NCBI RefSeq assembly: GCF_008124605.1
Contig: NZ_VRYN01000006.1
Location: 1 to 56,181 of the forward strand
Direction: 5' to 3'
Length of the DNA: 56,181 bases
Source: Halobacterium salinarum DSM 3754
GTDB taxonomy: Archaea > Halobacteriota > Halobacteria > Halobacteriales > Halobacteriaceae
Shown here: in pieces, positions 46,988-56,133 of the stretch
Layout of the letters: each line of letters opens with the position of its first letter
Numbering within the stretch: position 1 is the first letter of the stretch
Position numbers and translations under genes: made by a program
The notes under the pieces: model-generated
What the model saw: the letters and a program-made list of their open reading frames with translations, nothing else
What the model was told of the DNA's origin: nothing
Databases searched by the model: none

Positions 46988-48379
46988 TTACGCGCTGTCG
47001 TCGATGGAGTCGGTGTAGTCCTGGATGGCGCTGGTCGCTTGGGTGTCCATCTCTGCGAGGCCCGCCGAAACGGACATGTCACCGGTGATGATGCTGACCG
47101 AGAGCTCCTCGTTGATCGTTCGGACTTCCGGGAACGCGCCCATGACTGCGCCGCGCGTTGCCGGTGTGTCGGTGGTCTCCTGGAGTTGGTCGAAGGCCGT
47201 GCGGAAGTTCGGGTGTTCGTCGAACCAGCCGTCGTCCGTGAGCCGGTCGATGACGCTCTGTCGCACCGGGAAGTAGCCGCTGTTGCGGTGCCACCGCAGC
47301 TGCTGGTCGGGCTGGGTGAGATACGCGATGAACGCACCGGCGGCCTGTTTCTCCGCAGTCGTCAGTGCGTCCGGAACCCACAGTGAGCCGCCACCGATGA
47401 CGACGCCTGAGTTGTCTCCGGTCGGGGTTGGGAGGTATGCGGATCCGAGTTCGAAGCCGCGCTGCTTTGCACCGGCCACCAGCGAGACCAGATTCGACGT
47501 GGAATCCCACAGCATCGCCGCTTGCTCGGTGAGAAACGCCTGTCGGGCCTCGTCCCACGCCTCGATCCCGGGGTTCAAATAGAGGTCGGCGTTGGCCATG
47601 TCGGTCCACCACTGGTAGACCGCGCGTCCGGCGTCGCTGTCGAAGTTAGTCTCCGTGGGTCGGCCGGCACGGCCGTTGTCGTTGTTGACCAGGAGTTGGT
47701 TTTGCTTCGCGAACTGCTGTTCGATCTGCATCCACGAGTGATTCGGCCAGGTGAGGCCGTACTCTAGTTGCGTGTTCGAAACAATGGTGCTGGCCGCTGT
47801 CCGGAGTTCGGCAAGCGTCGTCGGCGGGGCGTTCGGATCGAGCCCAGCCGCCTCGAAGGCACGCTTGTTGTAGAGCATGATGGTGTTCGAGGAGTTGAAC
47901 GGCATCGAGTTGAGCGTGCCATCGGTGCGGTAGTAGTTGAGGACCGACGGGAGGAAGTCCTCGCGGTCGATTTTGTCTTCGGGGAGCAGGGAGTCGATGG
48001 GAGTGAACGCGTTGCTGTCGAGGGCGATTCGGGTCCCGATCTCGAAGAGTTGGACGATCCCCGGGGGATCGCCGGCCCGCGACGCCTGGAGGGACTGGTT
48101 GAGCGTCTCACGGTAGCCGGTCTTGCTCACGGGGTTGATCGAGACACCGTCGGTCTGTGCTGAGAAATCCGCTGCCATCTGCTCGATTGTGGTCGCCAGT
48201 TCGTCGCCGAAAACGTGCCAGAAGTCCAGCGTGATGGTGCTGGAGCCGGTATCCGATTGGGTTGTGGCTGTGTTGAGTGCGCCACAACCGGCGAATGCTG
48301 TGAGTCCGGCCGTGCCGGCACCGGCGAGGACTGCGCGTCGTGTCGCTGTGGCTCTCCGTGTCTCTGTGGTGGGCGCCAT
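46988..48379 (-). CDS. ugpB: Extracellular solute-binding lipoprotein (UgpB-like)
   Basis: 463 residues from the ATG at 48379. The signal combines TATRRAVLAGAGTAGLTAFAGC, a Tat motif and lipobox, so the protein is anchored outside the membrane. The mature start ITLDFWHVFGDELATTIEQMAADF and SKTGYRETLNQSLQA match the UgpB branch for sn-glycerol-3-phosphate. The binding-site segment YGLTWPNHSW is less diagnostic, so a sugar is possible. The glycerol dehydrogenase gene 3 kb away favours glycerol compounds. Confidence 0.92.
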   Translation of the reverse strand: MAPTTETRRATATRRAVLAGAGTAGLTAFAGCGALNTATTQSDTGSSTITLDFWHVFGDELATTIEQMAADFSAQTDGVSINPVSKTGYRETLNQSLQASRAGDPPGIVQLFEIGTRIALDSNAFTPIDSLLPEDKIDREDFLPSVLNYYRTDGTLNSMPFNSSNTIMLYNKRAFEAAGLDPNAPPTTLAELRTAASTIVSNTQLEYGLTWPNHSWMQIEQQFAKQNQLLVNNDNGRAGRPTETNFDSDAGRAVYQWWTDMANADLYLNPGIEAWDEARQAFLTEQAAMLWDSTSNLVSLVAGAKQRGFELGSAYLPTPTGDNSGVVIGGGSLWVPDALTTAEKQAAGAFIAYLTQPDQQLRWHRNSGYFPVRQSVIDRLTDDGWFDEHPNFRTAFDQLQETTDTPATRGAVMGAFPEVRTINEELSVSIITGDMSVSAGLAEMDTQATSAIQDYTDSIDDSA

Positions 48380-48560
48380 CGGATAACGCAACTCGGGGTC
48401 CTCGGATGAGTGCTTATATGAGTTGAAAATATCCGTCCAGACAGTTCTGGAGACCTATTGAGCCGTGCATGGGGCGGCGCGCAGCAATACCGTCGACGTT
48501 CCAGAACTGACCCCGGTTTTTAATATCGAACCAGTCGTTGTGTGGGTGGCTGTTGGATTC

Positions 48561-48725
48561 ATGCTCTCGAACGCAACGCGAGTGACAGTCGTGTGCATCG
48601 TTTCGGCGGTCGCGCTCTGGCTCGTCGTGAGACGGATCACCGATGCGGCCTGGGTGCAGTTGGTGACGCTCATCGGCGTTGGCGTCTGGCTGCCGACAGT
48701 GCTCGCCAAGCGGGTGGGGCGGTGA
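48561..48725 (+). CDS. Small membrane protein, hypothetical
   Basis: 54 residues from the ATG at 48561 (MLSNATRVTVVCIVSAVALWLVV onward), with two hydrophobic helices and a basic end (LAKRVGR). A TATA-like TTTTTAATATC lies about 35 bases upstream, supporting an almost leaderless transcript starting at this ATG and not at 48465. Divergent from ugpB. Confidence 0.6.
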   Translation: MLSNATRVTVVCIVSAVALWLVVRRITDAAWVQLVTLIGVGVWLPTVLAKRVGR

Positions 48726-48886
48726 CAGCGGGAGTGTCCGAGGGCCGTGCGTGGTAGCGGGCGTGACTCGAGTGCGGATCGGGAGATCGTCGACGACCAC
48801 ACCGCAGTCAGTTGTGAGGATGGCGCAGGTTCAAAATGAGGGGGTGGGGATGCGTGCGACACGACGCACGTGGCTGCGGGCAGCCC

Positions 48887-49213
48887 TCAGAACGGAGGAC
48901 TGTAGTCCTGGTACTCGTCCATGTCCTCCATGCGGTCAGTTTTCGACGGCATGACCGCGGCACGGGGGCCGCCCGAGCGCACGACGGTCACGTCATCGAG
49001 GTCGTCGAGGCTTTCGGGGAGGCGACTTTCGATGGCGTTCATCGTCATCGGTGCGATGCCGCAACCCGAGCACGCGCCGCCGATCGCGACGGTCGCGGTG
49101 CCGGCTGCTTCGTCGATCTCCCGGATCTCGAAGTTGCCGCCGTGTTGCTGGATCTGGGGGACGTTGTCACTGAGATAGTTGCGCGTCTGTCGTTCGAGGT
49201 TGCCTGCGCTCAT
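48887..49213 (-). CDS. NifU C-terminal domain protein (iron-sulfur scaffold)
   Basis: 108 residues from the ATG at 49213. The NifU-like core is NLERQTRNYLSDNVPQIQQHGG to GGACSGCGIAPMTMNAIESRLPE, with the CxxC pair that holds an Fe-S cluster. It probably supplies clusters to other proteins. It is next to the origin; the start lies about 200 bases from the first ORB. Confidence 0.92.
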   Translation of the reverse strand: MSAGNLERQTRNYLSDNVPQIQQHGGNFEIREIDEAAGTATVAIGGACSGCGIAPMTMNAIESRLPESLDDLDDVTVVRSGGPRAAVMPSKTDRMEDMDEYQDYSPPF

Positions 49214-49414
49214 TGCGGATGTACAGACGCACCATAGTGTCATAAATCCATGGTATTTGGCGAGCCTAAACCAGCTCAAGGAGGGCGATCCGACGTGGAG
49301 GCCACTGGAAGCGGTGAACCCACCACGGGGCCAAGCCTCGTGGCACTCGCCTTGAACCGCCTGTAGACAACACCACGACAGAGTGCAGTAGGGCTGAAGG
49401 CGCGATAGAGCGAG

Positions 49415-49435
49415 TTACACATCGATGACGGGGGG
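49415..49435 (+). repeat. Origin recognition box 1
   Basis: TTACACATCGATGACGGGGG, identical to ORB 4. It lies 140 bases before cdc6 and may serve both the origin and autoregulation. Confidence 0.85.
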
Positions 49436-49574
49436 TGAGCGAGCGCGATACATCGCTGGCGGTGCCGGTAGAGAGAGAGTGACATGGCCGAATTTAGGGC
49501 ACAGATCCCGTATCACACCAGGATAAACATCGATTGGGGTTACGCTTTTCAACCAGGGGGTGTACAGCATACGT

Positions 49575-51020
49575 ATGGCTGGTCGCGACCAAGGTGGGAC
49601 GCACGGAGTCGGCGACGACGCCGGGGTGGGCGGCGATGACGCGGCCGCCGATGGCTCCGGGCATGGCGCTGGTAGCCAACTCGCTGGCTCGGACGCGGCC
49701 ACAGACGAGGACGCACAGCGGTCGATCCGTGACATGCTTCACGACGACGGGGACGCGTCGGTGTTCGTCAACCGTGACCTCGTGGAGCCGGACACGATCA
49801 TCGACGAGGAGCGAATCGTCGGCCGCGACGAACAACTGGAGTCGGTGGTGTCGTTTCTGAAGCCAACGCTGCAAGGGAATCGGCCACCGAACATGCTCCT
49901 GTACGGGCCCGCGGGAACCGGGAAGTCGCTCATTATCGGTGCGGTCACCCAACAGATCATCGAACTGTGCCACTCCAAGGGTGAGCGGTTCGGCGTTGTG
50001 CAGGTCAACTGCCAGCCGATCAACACGCTCGACCAAGCCGTGTACGAACTCGTCCAGACGGTCGCCAGCGATGTCGGCATCGAACCCGGAGTTCCCGAAA
50101 CCGGAGTGTCGACGAAACGGAAGTACAGACGGCTCTACGACCTCATCAACGAGCATTACGACTCGGTCATCTTCATTCTGGACGAGATCGATCTGCTGGT
50201 TGGTCGGCGCGCAAACGACGAGCCGGCGTACTCCAAACTGCTGTATCAACTCTCGCGCGCTAGCAACACGAACGACATCGAAGGCCAAGTGTCGGTGGCC
50301 GCACTGACAAACGACCCCAAGTTCATGGAGAACATCGACGGGCGGGCCGAGAGCTCGTTCAATCCCCGCGATATTTACTTCCCGGATTACGACGCCACAC
50401 AGCTCCGGCAGATCCTCGAAAACAGGCGTGACGCGTTCCGCCAAGACGCGTTGACCGACGACGTACTCCCGCTCGTGTCGGCGTTTGCGGCACAAAGCCA
50501 TGGTGATGCTCGGAAAGCGATCGATCTGTTCCGTGGAGCCGGCGATCTGGCCGACGAACAGGGGGATCAAACGGTCCGCGAAGACCACGTCCGGGAGTCC
50601 CAAGACGAGATCGACAAGGACCGGTCGCTGAAGTTGATCGCGGGGCTGACGACCCAGAAGAAGATTTCCCTGTACGCGACGGCGGCTGTCGCGCACTGTT
50701 CGAGTGCAACGCGGAACTCGGTGCCCAGTCCGGTTGGGTTCCAGGTGTACCAGTGGGTCACCGAGGAGATCGATGCCGACCAGATGACCCGGGAGACGTA
50801 CGTGAAATACGTCAAGGAGTTGTCGACGTATGGATTGGTGTCGACGGCCCGAAAGAGCCGTGGACGCGGTGGCGGAATGTATATGGACTTCACCTTCAGG
50901 GGTGATCCGGAGTCGATGATGCATCGGGTTGTCGACGACACGCGACTGGAGAGAGTCGGCACCGAATCCGAGCGGCTCCACGCGGTGGTGAACGCCCAAC
51001 TTCGAGAGTTCGAGGAGTAG
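49575..51020 (+). CDS. cdc6: Cdc6/Orc1 replication initiator
   Basis: 481 residues from the ATG at 49575; a start at 49560 is also open. The first 50 residues are glycine/aspartate-rich and disordered. The AAA+ core has Walker A GPAGTGKS at about 111-118, Walker B FILDEID at about 200-206, and TNDPKF. The C-terminal winged helix (SSATRNSVPSPVGFQVYQWV onward) binds ORB repeats. Four repeats of one sequence flank the gene, so this protein is expected to fire the origin here. Confidence 0.96.
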   Translation: MAGRDQGGTHGVGDDAGVGGDDAAADGSGHGAGSQLAGSDAATDEDAQRSIRDMLHDDGDASVFVNRDLVEPDTIIDEERIVGRDEQLESVVSFLKPTLQGNRPPNMLLYGPAGTGKSLIIGAVTQQIIELCHSKGERFGVVQVNCQPINTLDQAVYELVQTVASDVGIEPGVPETGVSTKRKYRRLYDLINEHYDSVIFILDEIDLLVGRRANDEPAYSKLLYQLSRASNTNDIEGQVSVAALTNDPKFMENIDGRAESSFNPRDIYFPDYDATQLRQILENRRDAFRQDALTDDVLPLVSAFAAQSHGDARKAIDLFRGAGDLADEQGDQTVREDHVRESQDEIDKDRSLKLIAGLTTQKKISLYATAAVAHCSSATRNSVPSPVGFQVYQWVTEEIDADQMTRETYVKYVKELSTYGLVSTARKSRGRGGGMYMDFTFRGDPESMMHRVVDDTRLERVGTESERLHAVVNAQLREFEE

Positions 51021-51060
51021 TTGCCAGGCGATTCCCTGCTGCCTTTCGCTTCCCTCCCCA

Positions 51061-51081
51061 CCCCCCGTCTTCGATGTGTAA
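51061..51081 (-). repeat. Origin recognition box 2
   Basis: Reverse orientation with one mismatch (CCCCCCGTCTTCGATGTGTAA, differing at one base from the other boxes). The G-string faces away from the AT-rich region. Confidence 0.8.
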
Positions 51082-51145
51082 TCTCCTGTCGTGTCTCTGA
51101 TCAGATCGTCGGCTCCTGCTGGCGATCGTGGCAAGGCCACACCCC

Positions 51146-51166
51146 CTCCCCGTCATCGATGTGTAA
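51146..51166 (-). repeat. Origin recognition box 3
   Basis: Reverse orientation, CCCCGTCATCGATGTGTAA core with one mismatch in the C-run. It faces ORB 4 across the AT-rich segment. Confidence 0.85.
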
Positions 51167-51502
51167 ACGATACCACCGAGGGATCGATGGCACACTGGCA
51201 ACGAAGTGAGACCAAGACAGAAGCAGGGTTCAACGCCGCTGTGACAGGAAGGCGACGTATTAGACGGAGTTCGAATGCTGTCAAGCACTAGTTACGTGTT
51301 CTCCTACAACTACCAAATTAACATACAGCTATTGCAGTGCGGTTACTGTTTTCCCTGGTCTATTATAAATCTTTCCTTAATAGTAATACAGTTCGCTGAG
51401 AGGGACAAAACCGGCAGAAGGGAGCTGTCCTCGGCGTGTATCGCGGTCGTAGCTCACCTACTGGTTGGTTCGACCGATCCCCCCACCCTGCGGCAATCCC
51501 GT
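51167..51502. other. Replication origin core with AT-rich unwinding region
   Basis: Between inverted ORB 3 and ORB 4. The segment 51289-51392 is rich in A+T (for example TATTATAAATCTTTCCTTAA) in a GC-rich neighbourhood. ORBs of opposite orientation around an AT-rich duplex-unwinding element next to cdc6 is the standard archaeal origin layout. Confidence 0.85.
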
Positions 51503-51523
51503 TTACACATCGATGACGGGGGG
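51503..51523 (+). repeat. Origin recognition box 4
   Basis: TTACACATCGATGACGGGGG, perfect copy of ORB 1, followed by more G-rich sequence. It marks the right edge of the origin, about 90 bases from the gldA stop. Confidence 0.88.
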
Positions 51524-51616
51524 AGGGAGTCCCCCCTCCCTTTTCGCCGCCGACACGTCCAGCTCCCGCATGAATCTCGGCGGGCCGCCCAGCAGGAACG
51601 GTGGTACGGGACCCCG

Positions 51617-52714
51617 CTATCGATCCCGAACCCGCCGCCCCATCTCGTCGGCGGTCAGCAACGCATCACGCACCATTGCTGGTGTAACGTCAAACGGCTC
51701 GTCGTGGATCGTCTCGGCTTCGTCACAGGCCGCCTCCGCGACCACGTCCAGGTCTACCTGTTCAGGGTTCGTGATCCCGATCTCACCGAGGGTGACAGGC
51801 AACCCGAGTTCGACCGAGAACTCGATGAACTCCTCGATCCTCGCGTCGGAATGCCCCTCCAGCACGAGCTGCGTGATCGTACCGATGTTCACCTTTTCAC
51901 CGTGGGTCGCGTCGTGCGTTTCCGCGAGCTGCGTGAGGCCGTTGTGCACGGAGTGGGCAGCCGCCAGCCCGCCGCTTTCGAACCCCAGCCCGCTGAGCAG
52001 CGTGTTCGCCTCGATCACGGCGTCGACGCTCTCGGTCACGGCATCGTGCTCGACGGCGTCCAGCGCGCCGGCACCGTGCTCACGGAGCGTCTCATAGCAC
52101 AGCTCGGCGAGCTTGTGTCCCGCGCGGGTTGGTTTCCCACCGACCTCGTTGTCGCCGCCGGACTGTGCGACTGCGTCCGCCTCGAACCACGTTGCAAGCC
52201 CGTCTGCGATCCCCGAGCGCAGGAACCGAGCCGGCGCTGCAGCGACCACTTCGGTGTCAACGATCACCAAGTCCGGGTGCTGCTCGTAGTACCAGTAATC
52301 CTCGAACTCGCCGTGCTCGCTGTAGATCACTGACAGCGAACTCGTCGGCGCGTCCATCGATGCGATCGTCGGCATCGACACCATTGCGCCGCCGACCTCC
52401 TCGCGGACTGCTTTCGCGGTGTCCAGGGCCTTGCCGCCTCCGGCCCCGATAACGATGTCGGCACCCTCGTCGACAGCAACGGACGCGATCCGCTCGATCT
52501 CGTCCTCCGAGGACTCCCCGTTGAACACGACCGATGAGCCGTCGAGTCCGGCTTCCGCGAGGCTTTCGTGCACGTCGCTCTCGATCATGTCCATCACGAT
52601 CTCGTCGGCGACTAGCAATGCTGTGTCACCGAGTGATTCCGCGTGCGTGCCGATGTCGGTCGTCACGTTGCGTCCCTGTACGTACGTCGATGGCGATTTG
52701 AATACGCTCGTCAT
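51617..52714 (-). CDS. gldA: Glycerol dehydrogenase-type iron-dependent alcohol dehydrogenase
   Basis: 365 residues. Nucleotide-binding GAGGGKALDTAK and PTIASMDAPTSSLSVIY match the GldA group. Metal ligands are expected at Asp in GIADGLATWFEAD and His in AHSVHNGLTQL and THGEKVNIG. It oxidises glycerol to dihydroxyacetone with NAD+. A close relative is glycerol-1-phosphate dehydrogenase, but the SMDAPTSSLSVIYSEHGEFEDY segment favours GldA. Confidence 0.93.
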   Translation of the reverse strand: MTSVFKSPSTYVQGRNVTTDIGTHAESLGDTALLVADEIVMDMIESDVHESLAEAGLDGSSVVFNGESSEDEIERIASVAVDEGADIVIGAGGGKALDTAKAVREEVGGAMVSMPTIASMDAPTSSLSVIYSEHGEFEDYWYYEQHPDLVIVDTEVVAAAPARFLRSGIADGLATWFEADAVAQSGGDNEVGGKPTRAGHKLAELCYETLREHGAGALDAVEHDAVTESVDAVIEANTLLSGLGFESGGLAAAHSVHNGLTQLAETHDATHGEKVNIGTITQLVLEGHSDARIEEFIEFSVELGLPVTLGEIGITNPEQVDLDVVAEAACDEAETIHDEPFDVTPAMVRDALLTADEMGRRVRDR

Positions 52715-52916
52715 GAGTTAGGCCGTACTAAAAATTCACCGGGGAGCCGCATATACTTTACGAGAACACGCATTATCTCCGGAGAAACCACGTCATACAT
52801 CCATTATACTGTGCGATCTTTCACGCACACACAGGTCGTCGCGTCGAGCAGCCCCGCAACCGATTCGGCACCGTCTTCCGGTCGCTAATACCACCCGAGC
52901 GCTTCGCCGACCGTGG

Positions 52917-53264
52917 TCACTCCTCGAACCGAAGCAGGTCCTTTTCCCCGAGTTGCATGAGGAAGTGGCCGAGCGTCTCTTCGACCGGCGCAACGCGCTC
53001 CGCGTCGTGTTCATCGGCGACGCGAGACGCGATGTCCGCGACGGTGTTGGTGCCATCGCAGGCGCGCCAGACGGTTGCGCCAACCGCATCGAGCACGAGC
53101 TTGCGGTCGCGGTCCGCGTCGAAGAGGTCAAACAGGAACCCATCGACGCGGTTCCGCGGGGCGACCGTTCGCGTGATCGTGACCTGCACCACGTCGTCGG
53201 TCTGCGTGACCGTCCACTCCTCTGTTGTGCGCTCCGGAATCGCAGTTGGCGCGTGTGTTGTCAT
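52917..53264 (-). CDS. PqqD-like protein
   Basis: 115 residues. The middle PRNRVDGFLFDLFDADRDRKLVLDAVGATVWRACDGTNTVADIASRVADEH matches the PqqD family, where the sequence LDxxGxxVWxxCDGxxTV is diagnostic. No pqq operon is present. The ATG overlaps the stop of the upstream OPT transporter gene (ATGA), so the two are translated together, an odd pairing. Confidence 0.8.
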   Translation of the reverse strand: MTTHAPTAIPERTTEEWTVTQTDDVVQVTITRTVAPRNRVDGFLFDLFDADRDRKLVLDAVGATVWRACDGTNTVADIASRVADEHDAERVAPVEETLGHFLMQLGEKDLLRFEE

Positions 53265-55228
53265 GTGTCCTGTGGGTCGCGGATGACGCCGCCGACGAAG
53301 ACGGCGACGAGAGCGACGAGCGCCACGCCACCGAGCAGCGTCTGTGTGCCGGATGCGAGTCCCACCGCGTACGGCGCGCCCTCGTCGGCGCCGATCCCGA
53401 GCACGTAGATCCCGCCGACGACGATCCCCATGATCGCCTCGCCAGTGATCAGCCCGGCGGCAATGATTCGGCCGCGGTAGGTCGCACGTTCCTTTGCCGC
53501 CCCGTCGCCGTCGTCGCTGCGCCAGTCAACGTATCGGTCGACGCCCGCCCGCAGCAGCCCGCCGAGGAAGATCGGCGTGGCGAGCGTGATCGGGAGGTAG
53601 ATGCCGACCGAGAACGGCAACACGGGGACGTCCATCATGATCAACACGATCGCGAAGACGGCACCGATGAGGATCATCCCCCACTGCGCGCTTCCAGTGA
53701 GCACTCCCTCCGAGATCAGCGCCATCATGCCGGCCTGCGGAGCGGGGATCGTCTCGCTTCCGATGCCGTACGCTTGGTTGAAAAACGACAGCACCCAGCC
53801 CGCGAACACCGACGAGATCGCGATCCCGACCATCTGTGCGATCTGCTGTTTGCGTGGGGTTGCGCCGAGCAGGTAGCCGGTTTTCAGGTCCTGTGAGGTG
53901 TCGCCGGCGACCGCCGCGGCGATCGCAACAACGGAGGCGGTCAAGAGCACCACGACCGGATCCGAGACGCCGGTGGATTTCATCGCGAGTGCGGCGATCA
54001 GGACGGTCGCGACCGCCATCCCGGAGACTGGGTTCGACGAGCTGCCGACGACCCCGACCAGGTACGCGGACACCGCAACGAACAGGAACGCGGCGACCAC
54101 GGCAATGACACCGCCCAGAACGCCGAGTTCGACCTGTGGGATCGCAACCAGCGCGATCGTGATCGCGAGCGCCCCGAGCACGACCACTTTCATCGAGAGG
54201 TCGCGCTGGGTTCGGGGGATCTGTGTCGCGGTTTCCGATTTGGAGCCGCTGAGTTCGGCGGCCGCGGACGCAAGCGCGTCGCGGATCGTTCCAGCCATCG
54301 AGATGATCGCGTAGAACCCGCCCACGATCATCGCGCCCGCACCGATGTATCGCACGTACTGATCCCAGACCGCGTGTGCTTGTCCCATCAGGGTGAGATT
54401 CGCCGCCTGATCGGGCACAAACCCGCCCGTGATGAGCAGCGGGATCAACATCATCCACGCCACCAGCCCGCCACCGAACACGTACGCTGCGATCCGCGGA
54501 CCGATGATGTAGCCGACGCCGATCAGGGCGGGCGTGAAGTCACCGCCGATCGCGAACCCGCGGGTCTGACCCGCCGAGAACGCCGTTTCGAGGGTCGTCT
54601 TCATCACGGCCATGCCGTTGGCCAACCACATGTAGATGAAGCTCACGAAGAATCCCAGTGAGATGAGTTTCACCCCGCCGTCGCCTTCCGAGCCGGTTTC
54701 GAGCACGTCCGCACACGCCGTGCCCTCGGGGTAGGGCAGCTGTTCGTGCTTGTCGACGATGAGATACCGCCGCATCGGGATCATGAACAGCACGCCGAGC
54801 AGCCCACCCAACGCAGCCACGGCCGCGGTTTCGACGATGTTGATGGACTGATCGAGGAACGTGACGCCCGCGATCGTGAAGATCACACCGGCGGCCAGTG
54901 CCTCGCCCGCCGAAGTCATCGTCTGTACGATGTTGTTCTCCAGGATCGTGCCGCCGATGCCCGCGTACCGCAGCGCGTAGAACAGTCCCATGCTGATGAC
55001 TGCCGCCGGGATCGAGGCGCTGATCGTGAGCCCCGACCGCATCCCGAGGTACATGTTCGCAGTGAGCAGCAACACGTTGAGCGCGAGCCCGATCAACACC
55101 GCCTTGACGGTGAGCTCGGCGACGTTCTTTCCGGCGGGAACGGTTGGAGCCGGCCCAGGCCGTGTGTGGTCATTTGTCGTGCGATTCGTGTCCGCCGTGG
55201 ATGGTGACTCCGATGGGTCTTGTGGCAT
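53261..55228 (-). CDS. OPT-family oligopeptide/metal-chelate transporter
   Basis: 655 residues from the ATG at 55228; the frame extends to 55429, but the added part is not family-like. About 16 hydrophobic spans. OPT features are NVLLLTANMYLGMRSGLTISASIPAAVISMG, NNIVQTMTSAGEALAAGVIFT, EQLPYPEGTACADVL and GDTSQDLKTGYLLGATPRKQQ. It imports peptides or metal chelates with protons. The N-terminal 35 residues are a hydrophilic extension. Confidence 0.95.
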   Translation of the reverse strand: MPQDPSESPSTADTNRTTNDHTRPGPAPTVPAGKNVAELTVKAVLIGLALNVLLLTANMYLGMRSGLTISASIPAAVISMGLFYALRYAGIGGTILENNIVQTMTSAGEALAAGVIFTIAGVTFLDQSINIVETAAVAALGGLLGVLFMIPMRRYLIVDKHEQLPYPEGTACADVLETGSEGDGGVKLISLGFFVSFIYMWLANGMAVMKTTLETAFSAGQTRGFAIGGDFTPALIGVGYIIGPRIAAYVFGGGLVAWMMLIPLLITGGFVPDQAANLTLMGQAHAVWDQYVRYIGAGAMIVGGFYAIISMAGTIRDALASAAAELSGSKSETATQIPRTQRDLSMKVVVLGALAITIALVAIPQVELGVLGGVIAVVAAFLFVAVSAYLVGVVGSSSNPVSGMAVATVLIAALAMKSTGVSDPVVVLLTASVVAIAAAVAGDTSQDLKTGYLLGATPRKQQIAQMVGIAISSVFAGWVLSFFNQAYGIGSETIPAPQAGMMALISEGVLTGSAQWGMILIGAVFAIVLIMMDVPVLPFSVGIYLPITLATPIFLGGLLRAGVDRYVDWRSDDGDGAAKERATYRGRIIAAGLITGEAIMGIVVGGIYVLGIGADEGAPYAVGLASGTQTLLGGVALVALVAVFVGGVIRDPQDT

Positions 55229-55935
55229 AATCGAATCGGGCGGTCGTCTCCACACCTGCGCCGTCGTCGCGCAGCCCACCGACCACACCAACCGAACTAC
55301 CGGATTTCGTATGTATGCTAAATCGTCGCTGGTGTGTCCGATGAGCGCACTGACGGTCTTGGAGAGTGATTCCGCGTTTTCGGTGACGGTAGTCAGTTCC
55401 ACGCATAAATACCGAACGTTCTTAGACAATCGTTCAGTACCACTGTCGTGTCTTCACTGGGCAAAGCTCTCGATAACACTTCTCATGGCTGTGTCTCTCT
55501 CCCAACAACTATGATTCTGTACATACTATGGACGGGTTATCCGCTATGGTTTGACTGCTGCAAACGATCCGTCAATTCCAGCTCAGTTCTGTTTGGCTCC
55601 CACAATTCGTTATTGGATATTGCTGATCGTTTCTGTCCGAGATCCACACTGCAGGGCCACACCCTGGGTAGTGTATTTCTGCTCTCCGTTGAACTCGCCC
55701 TTAATTCCGTTTCAACATACATAATGAAACAAAATTATATTATTTACCGGGTAGAAAAGAAATGTGTATCATGTCACGCCAACGAACGCGACGCGACATC
55801 ATCCGTACCGCCGGTACGACTGCAGCGGGGTTGGCAGTTGTCTCTAGGGTGTCATAGAACGATTCACAAGGGTTAGTTTCAGGCCATATGTATCGAATCA
55901 CCCGCTAAGTGGGATTGCGGATTGAGCGAATTCGC
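55229..55935. other. Gene-poor region near right end
   Basis: No full gene, apart from the truncated leader at 55771. Base composition is more AT-rich than in the coding neighbours. A motif GTGTCATAGAACGATTC (about 55850-55866) may be an IS end but no partner was found. Confidence 0.4.
55771..55857 (+). pseudogene. Truncated Tat-leader gene
   Basis: A 28-residue frame starts MSRQRTRRDIIRTAGTTAAGLAVVS, a clear twin-arginine signal peptide, then stops. The mature protein is missing. It is preceded by a TATTTACC promoter-like stretch. It is probably cut by an insertion or deletion near 55845. Confidence 0.5.
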
Positions 55936-56133
55936 CTACTCAGTATCCATGAATACACCAATAGTTCCGAGGAATCCGGACGCGAAAACCGTGAGCCCGA
56001 CAACTGGATTGAAGTAGTGAGCAATAGCGAGACCAAGTAAACTGACCTGTGTACCCAAAATCATCATCTGCGTCCCGAGACGGTTGATATCGGCATCAGA
56101 CTTCGGCACAGAAAAACAATAAAAAGGAGCCAT
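55936..56133 (-). CDS. Small membrane protein, hypothetical
   Basis: 65 residues with two hydrophobic helices (MMILGTQVSLLGLAIAHYF and VVGLTVFASGFLGTIGVF). A TATA-like TATCAATATTTAAC precedes the ATG at 56133, which allows a nearly leaderless transcript. No family recognised. Confidence 0.55.
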   Translation of the reverse strand: MAPFYCFSVPKSDADINRLGTQMMILGTQVSLLGLAIAHYFNPVVGLTVFASGFLGTIGVFMDTE

